Shown here piece by piece: positions 6,508 through 10,403 of a DNA stretch of 10,403 nt. The notes beneath the pieces are model-generated. The model did not search any database. It saw nothing but the letters and a program-made list of their open reading frames with translations, and had not been told where the DNA came from. The position numbers and the translations under genes are program-made. Every line of letters begins with the position of its first letter. The stretch's first letter is position 1. The stretch comes from JACKOF01 sp041571855 (GTDB taxonomy: Bacteria > Pseudomonadota > Gammaproteobacteria > Pseudomonadales > Porticoccaceae), in the NCBI GenBank assembly GCA_041571855.1, contig JBFFTH010000064.1:1-10403 (forward strand), read 5' to 3'.

Positions 6508-7223
6508 TGAGCGAGCGCCCCAGGCCAAAGCTGGTTGTCCTGATCTCTGGCAGTGGCAGCAACCTCCAGGCATTTATCGATGCCTCTGCCTCTGGCTCCC
6601 TGCAGGCTGATATAGCTGCCGTAATCAGCAATAACCCGGGTGTGAAGGGCCTGCAGCGCGCCGCCAATGCCGATATTCCGGCAATCGTGCTCAACCACCG
6701 CGACTTCCAGGACCGCAGAGCTTTTGATATCGAGCTGGCAGAACTGGTCGAGAGTTTTCAGCCGGACCTGGTCATTCTGGCCGGTTTCATGCGTATCCTG
6801 ACAGCGGCTTTTGTCGATCGCTTTACCGGGTGCCTGCTCAACATTCACCCATCATTGCTGCCGAAATACCCCGGCCTCCACACCCACCAGCGGGCCATCG
6901 ATGCCGGCGACAGCAGCGCCGGTGCGACCGTTCACTTTGTCACCAATCAACTGGACGGGGGACCACCCATTATTCAGGCGAGGGTGCCTGTTTTGGCCGG
7001 CGACACCGCCGACACACTGGCAGCGCGGGTACTCGTCAAGGAACACCAGATTTATCCGCTGGCCGCCGAGTGGTTCTGCGAAGGGAGGCTGCAACTGGTC
7101 AATGGCAAGGTCCTGCTGGACGGTATACAGTTAGCTGAAAACGGCTATAGTTACAGCGAGGCAGATGCGCTGAACGATCCGGCCCGGAAAGTATCCAAGG
7201 GCTCAAGCCTGTCCAGCAACTGA
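6507..7223 (+). CDS. purN: Phosphoribosylglycinamide formyltransferase PurN
   Basis: PurN transfers a formyl group from 10-formyltetrahydrofolate to glycinamide ribonucleotide, the third step of purine synthesis. The catalytic triad is visible as Asn112, His114 and Asp150, matching Asn106, His108 and Asp144 of E. coli. The N-terminal phosphate-binding segment is VLISGSGSNLQ (11-21). HPSLLPKYPGLHTH (114-127) and the Asp-containing loop QLDGGPP (148-154) are typical. At 238 residues it exceeds the 212 of E. coli, mainly through a polar C-terminal tail of some 20-25 residues ending in a Ser-rich segment. The ATG at 6507 overlaps the purM stop by one base, so the two are probably translationally coupled. 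DUF3108 starts 20 bases downstream. Confidence 0.97.
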   Translation: MSERPRPKLVVLISGSGSNLQAFIDASASGSLQADIAAVISNNPGVKGLQRAANADIPAIVLNHRDFQDRRAFDIELAELVESFQPDLVILAGFMRILTAAFVDRFTGCLLNIHPSLLPKYPGLHTHQRAIDAGDSSAGATVHFVTNQLDGGPPIIQARVPVLAGDTADTLAARVLVKEHQIYPLAAEWFCEGRLQLVNGKVLLDGIQLAENGYSYSEADALNDPARKVSKGSSLSSN

Positions 7224-7243
7224 AAAGTCACAAGGGGATAAAT

Positions 7244-7987
7244 GTGCGACACACCTGGTTAACACTGATGTTTATTCTTCTTTCCCAAATGACGAGCGCT
7301 GACACCTTACTGGCCCCGTTCAAGCTCACCTACAGTGCAAACTACAACGGCCTCAATATCTCCGCAGAGCGAACTTTAGAGCGGCAGCCAGATGGCGGCT
7401 ATGAACTCAAGACCACCGCGGATAGCTTCCTGGCCAGCATTGCCGAAACAGGCCTTTTCCGGCTCGACCCAAATGGCGCTATTATCAACGACAGCTATCA
7501 ATACCGGCGCAATATTGTCGGCAAGAAAAAAGTGGAACACCTGGCCTTTGACCGAAAAAACAATCTCGCCATTTACAACAGCAAAGACAAGCAGCGGACC
7601 GTTGACCTCACCCAGGTGCCCGGCGGTGCTGAGCCATTCAGTCGCCTCACCTATCAGTTGCAATTGCGGCGGGATTTGATGAATAACGCCGATCAGCTGA
7701 CCTACCCTGTGATCAGCCGTGGCCGGTTGAAATTGTACCAATTCGAAACCGCAGGCGAAGAAATGGTGACAACCAAGCTTGGCAATATCCGGGCAATCCG
7801 GGTCAACCGAATCCGGGAAGAAAAGGACAGAGAGACCGTACTCTGGTTTGCCCCGGAACTGAATTTCCTGCTGATAAAACTTTGGCAGAAAGAAGAGGAT
7901 GAGGAGTATCAGATCGTCCTCGACAAGGGCCAGGTCAATGGTCAGCCAGTGACTGCAGTCCTCAACGCTGAGGACACACCGGACTGA
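7244..7987 (+). CDS. Exported DUF3108 family protein
   Basis: This 247-residue protein matches the DUF3108 family, which often follows purN in gammaproteobacteria and has no established function. Translation from GTG at 7244 gives a good signal peptide, MRHTWLTLMFILLSQMTSA, with likely cleavage before Asp20, so the mature protein is probably periplasmic. The mature part begins with the typical LLAPFKLTYSANYNGLNIS and appears rich in beta strands with charged turns; no catalytic motif is visible. AAGGGG at 7232-7237 lies 6 bases before the GTG and supports it. An ATG at 7242 is out of frame and reaches a stop after six codons. An in-frame ATG at codon 9 would halve the signal peptide. It sits 20 bases after purN and 4 bases before the CDGSH gene. 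Confidence 0.85.
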   Translation: MRHTWLTLMFILLSQMTSADTLLAPFKLTYSANYNGLNISAERTLERQPDGGYELKTTADSFLASIAETGLFRLDPNGAIINDSYQYRRNIVGKKKVEHLAFDRKNNLAIYNSKDKQRTVDLTQVPGGAEPFSRLTYQLQLRRDLMNNADQLTYPVISRGRLKLYQFETAGEEMVTTKLGNIRAIRVNRIREEKDRETVLWFAPELNFLLIKLWQKEEDEEYQIVLDKGQVNGQPVTAVLNAEDTPD

Positions 7988-7991
7988 GCCT

Positions 7992-8246
7992 ATGAAGAAG
8001 CCCCATATTGCAGCCACCAGGCCCGTGGTTATCGAAGTAGAAGCCGGTAAAACCTACTGGTGGTGTGCCTGCGGCAGAAGCCAATCCCAACCATTCTGCG
8101 ATGGCTCCCACAATGGCACCGAATTTACGCCTCTCGAATGGCTGGCTGAAAAGAACGGTCCGGTTGCTTTCTGCTGTTGCAAACAAACAGGCAAGCCTCC
8201 ACTCTGTGATGGCAACCATAAACGAATTACCACCCAGCCGCGCTGA
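7992..8246 (+). CDS. Small double CDGSH-type iron-sulfur protein
   Basis: This 84-residue protein contains two CDGSH iron-sulfur motifs. The first has Cys25, Cys27, Cys36 and His40 (CACGRSQSQPFCDGSH, 25-40). The second has Cys61, Cys63, Cys72 and His76 (CCCKQTGKPPLCDGNH, 61-76). Each has the exact CxC-x8-C-x3-H spacing that binds one 2Fe-2S cluster through three cysteines and one histidine, as in mitoNEET-like proteins, so the monomer should hold two clusters. It has no signal peptide or membrane helix and should be cytosolic. Family members are thought to act in electron or cluster transfer, but the bacterial role is not settled. It starts 4 bases after the DUF3108 stop with little ribosome site of its own, pointing to coupled translation. 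An extra Cys62 inside the second motif is not a predicted ligand. Confidence 0.92.
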   Translation: MKKPHIAATRPVVIEVEAGKTYWWCACGRSQSQPFCDGSHNGTEFTPLEWLAEKNGPVAFCCCKQTGKPPLCDGNHKRITTQPR

Positions 8247-8252
8247 AAAACC

Positions 8253-9119
8253 ATGCAAGTCAATCCTGAAGATCGCCCCACTTACGATGAACCCTCCCGG
8301 CTCAAAAGCCTGGCACTGCTGCTCCTTGCCATTGCCCTGGCCGCCCTTGTTGTCTGGCGTGTGCTGCTGCCGGATGACAAACCTCTGACCCTGGCAAAGA
8401 AATGGCTGGAGCAACCCGCAGAACCATCACAGGTGGCGCCCCACCTCAAACAGGGGAGTCCGGCAGAAACGGCTAGCAAGGGGCAGCCAGCGACAATAAA
8501 GCAGCCCGGCATCAAGCTGCCGAGCCTGGATGACAGCGACGCGGCGGTGCGCACTCAAATTCAACAGCTCTCCAAGGATACCCAGTTGCTCTCCTGGTTC
8601 AGGGCCGAGCATCTCATCCGGCGCGGGGTGGCTGTTGTCAACGGGCTAAAAGACGGGGTCCTGCTGACAAAACTACTCAGAATTCCTCTACCTAAAGGGC
8701 CTTTCCAGGCAACAGTCAGGGATGGCTCTCTCTGGCTCGATCAGGCCAACTACCGGCGTTACGATCACCTTGTCGCCGTAGTTTCCGGCCTTGATCACCG
8801 CGCCGCAGCGAATTTCTATCACAACTTCAGGCCTCTGCTTCGAGAAGCCTACGCCGAGCTGGGATACCCGGAAAGCCTGCTTGATGAAACCGTCGCGGAC
8901 GCTATCGATCAGATCACTGCAGCGCCCGTGATCCGCCAACCCATTGAGCTCAAACAGGAATCGGTGGCCTACACCTTTGCCAACCCCGAACTGGAAAAGC
9001 TGCCGCCGATGCAGAAATTACTGCTCAGGATGGGGCCAGAAAACACCCGCACTATTCAGCAAAAAGCAGCACTGCTGCGTGATGAGCTTTTCGGGGATGG
9101 CTCAGCAGTCGCGCAATAA
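8253..9119 (+). CDS. Membrane-anchored DUF3014 family protein
   Basis: This 288-residue protein matches DUF3014, a family of unknown function. After a short hydrophilic N terminus comes one transmembrane helix (about residues 18-39) and then a Pro/Ala/Gln/Lys-rich, probably disordered linker (about 45-88). The globular domain begins at LPSLDDSDAAVR and shows the conserved segments LIRRGVAVVNGL, NYRRYDHLVAVV, FRPLLREAYAELGYP and, near the end, LPPMQKLLLRMGPEN. The orientation is probably N-in with a periplasmic domain, although the positive-inside signal is weak. The ATG at 8253 is 6 bases after the CDGSH stop. It is the last gene of the purM operon; its stop is 7 bases before a 9-base tandem array. 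The product ends where this family usually ends, so the array is probably not a broken extension of the gene. Confidence 0.82.
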   Translation: MQVNPEDRPTYDEPSRLKSLALLLLAIALAALVVWRVLLPDDKPLTLAKKWLEQPAEPSQVAPHLKQGSPAETASKGQPATIKQPGIKLPSLDDSDAAVRTQIQQLSKDTQLLSWFRAEHLIRRGVAVVNGLKDGVLLTKLLRIPLPKGPFQATVRDGSLWLDQANYRRYDHLVAVVSGLDHRAAANFYHNFRPLLREAYAELGYPESLLDETVADAIDQITAAPVIRQPIELKQESVAYTFANPELEKLPPMQKLLLRMGPENTRTIQQKAALLRDELFGDGSAVAQ

Positions 9120-9120
9120 C

Positions 9121-9180
9121 CCCGGACCCGGAAAGCCCGGAAAGCCCGGAAAGCCCGGAAAGCCCGGAAAGCCCGGAAAG
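9121..9180. repeat. Perfect 9-base tandem array, six copies plus a partial unit
   Basis: CCCGGAAAG occurs six times without a mismatch (9127-9180), preceded by a partial copy CCCGGA (9121-9126). It starts 1 base after the DUF3014 TAA and lies in the convergent spacer before dcd. The unit has no stop in any of six frames. Read one base forward of the DUF3014 frame it encodes repeated Pro-Gly-Lys, a collagen-like Gly-X-Y pattern, but that frame has no start of its own nearby. Each unit contains the self-complementary CCGG, so neighbouring units can pair as short RNA hairpins. Copy-number change would not affect any known gene. Confidence 0.97.
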
Positions 9181-9197
9181 CGTTAATAGAAAGCGTT
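9176..9197. repeat. Short direct repeat GAAAGCGTT flanking AATA
   Basis: GAAAGCGTT at 9176-9184 and again at 9189-9197 are identical and separated by four bases. The first copy overlaps the end of the 9-base array (GAAAG), so this looks like a degenerate edge of the same expansion. The remainder of the spacer to 9311 shows only weak, unconvincing hairpins and no gene. Confidence 0.6.
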
Positions 9198-9311
9198 GCT
9201 GGTTTAGTTAAGGTAAAGCGGCTGCTTAATGGACCGGAGGCCAAACTCCAAAGCCGTTACTGCAGATGTCTGTCTTTTACTGTGCGCAGAGATAGGGGCT
9301 GGTGGCAGCTG

Positions 9312-9881
9312 TCACGCCTTGGGCAGAGTAACCCCGGTCTGGCCCTGGTACTTGCCACCGCGGTCAGCATAGGAGGTTTCGCAAATCTCGTCCGATTCAA
9401 AGAAAAGCATCTGGGCTACGCCTTCATTGGCGTAGATTTTCGCAGGCAGGTTAGTGGTGTTGGAAAATTCCAGTGTCACGTGCCCTTCCCACTCCGGCTC
9501 CAGCGGGGTGACATTGACAATAATTCCGCAGCGGGCATAAGTGGATTTGCCCAGGCAGATGGTCAGCACGGAGCGGGGAATTCGGAAGTATTCCACGGTG
9601 CGGGCCAGGGCGAAGGAGTTCGGAGGGATAATACAGTAGTCGCCTTTCACATCCACAAAGGCGTCTTCGTCAAAATATTTGGGGTCGACCGTTTTTGAGT
9701 GGATATTGGTAAAGATCTTGAATTCATCGGCACAGCGCACGTCATAACCGTAACTGGAAACGCCGTAGGAAATCAGCTTGTCACCGTTTTCATCCCTGCG
9801 CACCTGGCCAGCCTCAAAGGGCGCGATCATGCCCTGTTCTTTAGCCATGCGGGTGATCCACTTATCGGACTTGATGCTCAT
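9312..9881 (-). CDS. dcd: dCTP deaminase
   Basis: Dcd removes the amino group of dCTP to give dUTP, the main source of dUMP for thymidylate in many gammaproteobacteria. The 189-residue protein (about 188 in Pseudomonas, 193 in E. coli) has the expected core: SYGVSSYGYDVR (38-49), the conserved ICLGKSTYARCGI (108-120) with Ser113 and Arg117 of the active site, and the catalytic Glu138 in HVTLEFSNT, followed by EGVAQMLFF and a C-terminal KYQGQTGV segment that closes over the nucleotide. The ATG at 9881 is chosen because the family begins MSIKSDKWI; a longer in-frame ORF upstream runs through the promoter. AAGGA about 11 bases upstream is a distant ribosome site. It lies 93 bases after apbC on the same strand, a pairing also seen in Pseudomonas. 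Confidence 0.97.
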   Translation of the reverse strand: MSIKSDKWITRMAKEQGMIAPFEAGQVRRDENGDKLISYGVSSYGYDVRCADEFKIFTNIHSKTVDPKYFDEDAFVDVKGDYCIIPPNSFALARTVEYFRIPRSVLTICLGKSTYARCGIIVNVTPLEPEWEGHVTLEFSNTTNLPAKIYANEGVAQMLFFESDEICETSYADRGGKYQGQTGVTLPKA

Positions 9882-9917
9882 GGTGAAAGGTTTCCTTGGG
9901 GTTGCAATGCGGGCCTG

Positions 9918-9946
9918 AAAAGCAAACCGCAATCATACTGGTTTGC
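9918..9946 (-). terminator. Hairpin with short U tract after apbC, overlapping the dcd promoter
   Basis: On the minus strand GCAAACC (9946-9940) is followed by an 11-base loop and its exact complement GGTTTGC (9928-9922), then TTTT (9921-9918). A 7-base-pair stem plus four U residues fits a modest intrinsic terminator for apbC. The loop contains the -10 element of the proposed dcd promoter, so the same inverted repeat could instead be an operator. The half-sites resemble PurR half-sites but are not adjacent as in a PurR box. Confidence 0.5.
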
Positions 9947-9959
9947 CCATGCTGGTCAA
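9932..9959 (-). promoter_or_regulatory. Sigma70 promoter of dcd
   Basis: On the minus strand TTGACC (9959-9954) and TATGAT (9937-9932) each match the consensus at five of six positions and are separated by 16 bases. Transcription should begin near 9925, giving a leader of about 45 bases before the dcd ATG at 9881. It is the best promoter match in the window and lets dcd be expressed independently of apbC. Confidence 0.6.
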
Positions 9960-9974
9960 TCATCAGCGGGGTGT

Positions 9975-10403
9975 TCAATCGATAATAATATCGGGCACTT
10001 CCTGCACCCCCAACCCCTGTAACTTTTCACTCAGGCGACGGGCTATGTCGCGGTAGCACTGTGACTCGACTGAGTCGGGATTGGCCGCCACCGATGGCTT
10101 TCCGCTACCGGTGCTCTCCATAATAGAGCGCTTCAGCGGCAGCGATCCCAACAGCTCGGTATCGTATTCCCGCGCCACTTTTTCACCGCCGCCGGCGCCA
10201 AAAATATGTTCCTCATGGCCACAGTGACTGCAGGTGTGCATCGCCATATTTTCTACGATACCCAGCACCGGCACATTCACCTTGGCGAACATTTCGATAC
10301 CCTTGCGGGCGTCGAGCAGGGCAATATCCTGCGGCGTGGTAACAATCACCGCACCGGACAATTGCGCCTTTTGTGCCAGACTCAACTGGATGTCACCGGT
10401 ACC
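9975..10403 (-). CDS. apbC: Iron-sulfur carrier ATPase ApbC/Mrp, C-terminal part
   Basis: The C-terminal 142 residues of a Mrp/ApbC (Nbp35-type) P-loop ATPase, cut at its N-terminal side by the window edge. These proteins bind a 4Fe-4S cluster at a dimer interface and deliver it to target enzymes using ATP. The visible part starts at GTGDIQLSLAQ, just after the conserved Pro-Pro segment, and continues through VIVTTPQDIALLDARKG, LGIVENM and the cluster-binding CxxC in HTCSHCG (Cys58 and Cys61 of the visible part), then HIFGAGGGEK. The Walker A motif lies outside the window. The C terminus, ending DIIID, is intact. dcd follows 93 bases downstream on the same strand. Confidence 0.95.
   Translation of the reverse strand, partial: GTGDIQLSLAQKAQLSGAVIVTTPQDIALLDARKGIEMFAKVNVPVLGIVENMAMHTCSHCGHEEHIFGAGGGEKVAREYDTELLGSLPLKRSIMESTGSGKPSVAANPDSVESQCYRDIARRLSEKLQGLGVQEVPDIIID

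Noticed and set aside
7376..8017. Open frame of 213 codons on the minus strand opposite DUF3108
   Set aside because: No family resemblance; it is the reverse complement of a gene with a supported start, ribosome site and operon position.
9114..9126. Programmed +1 frameshift at the DUF3014 stop leading into the repeat
   Set aside because: The codon before the stop is CAA and offers no good +1 re-pairing, and no stimulatory Shine-Dalgarno-like element precedes it.
8944..9186. Possible 80-residue protein ending in Pro-Gly-Lys repeats
   Set aside because: Most of it overlaps DUF3014 out of frame, it has no ribosome site, and the DUF3014 product already ends at a normal family length. The repeat is described as DNA instead.
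9219..9256. Nested inverted repeats (CGGCT/AGCCG around GGAG/CTCC) as a terminator
   Set aside because: The stems are only 5 and 4 base pairs with a lopsided internal loop and no U tract on either strand; chance is an adequate explanation.
10398..10403. GGTACC at the right edge as a cloning or assembly boundary
   Set aside because: The six bases encode Gly-Thr of the conserved GTGD segment of ApbC, so they are natural coding sequence.

Overview
This window looks like chromosomal core DNA from a gammaproteobacterium of roughly 55% GC by eye. The order arsC-like, wrbA, DUF2069, then hda and DUF2066 on the minus strand, then purM, purN and DUF3108 on the plus strand, closely matches what I remember of the Pseudomonas aeruginosa PA0943-PA0950 neighbourhood. 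The protein sequences also fit a Pseudomonas-like or marine gammaproteobacterial source. The species cannot be named from this sequence alone. I see no insertion sequences, phage genes, CRISPR arrays, tRNA or rRNA genes, and every gene except the one cut by the right edge appears intact.

Layout. Positions 1-166 are non-coding and hold an AT-rich promoter region with a Fur-box-like sequence. A tight plus-strand operon follows: arsC/yfgD-type reductase (167-511), wrbA (531-1124), a DUF2069 membrane protein (1132-1530) and the signal peptide peptidase sppA (1545-3395). It converges on a minus-strand pair, an exported DUF2066 protein (5347-4250) and hda (4250-3528), which share one base at their junction. 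A hairpin lies between sppA and hda. A divergent spacer of about 95 bases separates DUF2066 from a second plus-strand operon: purM (5443-6507), purN (6507-7223), an exported DUF3108 protein (7244-7987), a two-motif CDGSH iron-sulfur protein (7992-8246) and a membrane-anchored DUF3014 protein (8253-9119). A convergent spacer of 192 bases follows and carries six perfect copies of a 9-base repeat. The window ends with dcd (9881-9312) and the C-terminal part of apbC/mrp (running off the edge at 10403), both on the minus strand.

How the genes relate. PurM and PurN catalyse two steps of de novo purine synthesis and Dcd supplies dUMP precursor for thymidylate, so nucleotide supply is a theme. Hda couples replication to inactivation of the DnaA initiator. 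The first operon joins thiol and quinone redox enzymes with an inner-membrane protease. ApbC and the CDGSH protein both concern iron-sulfur clusters but sit in separate transcription units.

The window is mostly ordinary housekeeping sequence; I found no convincing new multi-gene system. The points most worth a second look are the 9-base array, an inverted repeat that encloses the -10 element of a good dcd promoter, a Walker A lysine-to-valine change in Hda, the Fur-like site before arsC, and four uncharacterised DUF families kept in conserved neighbourhoods.
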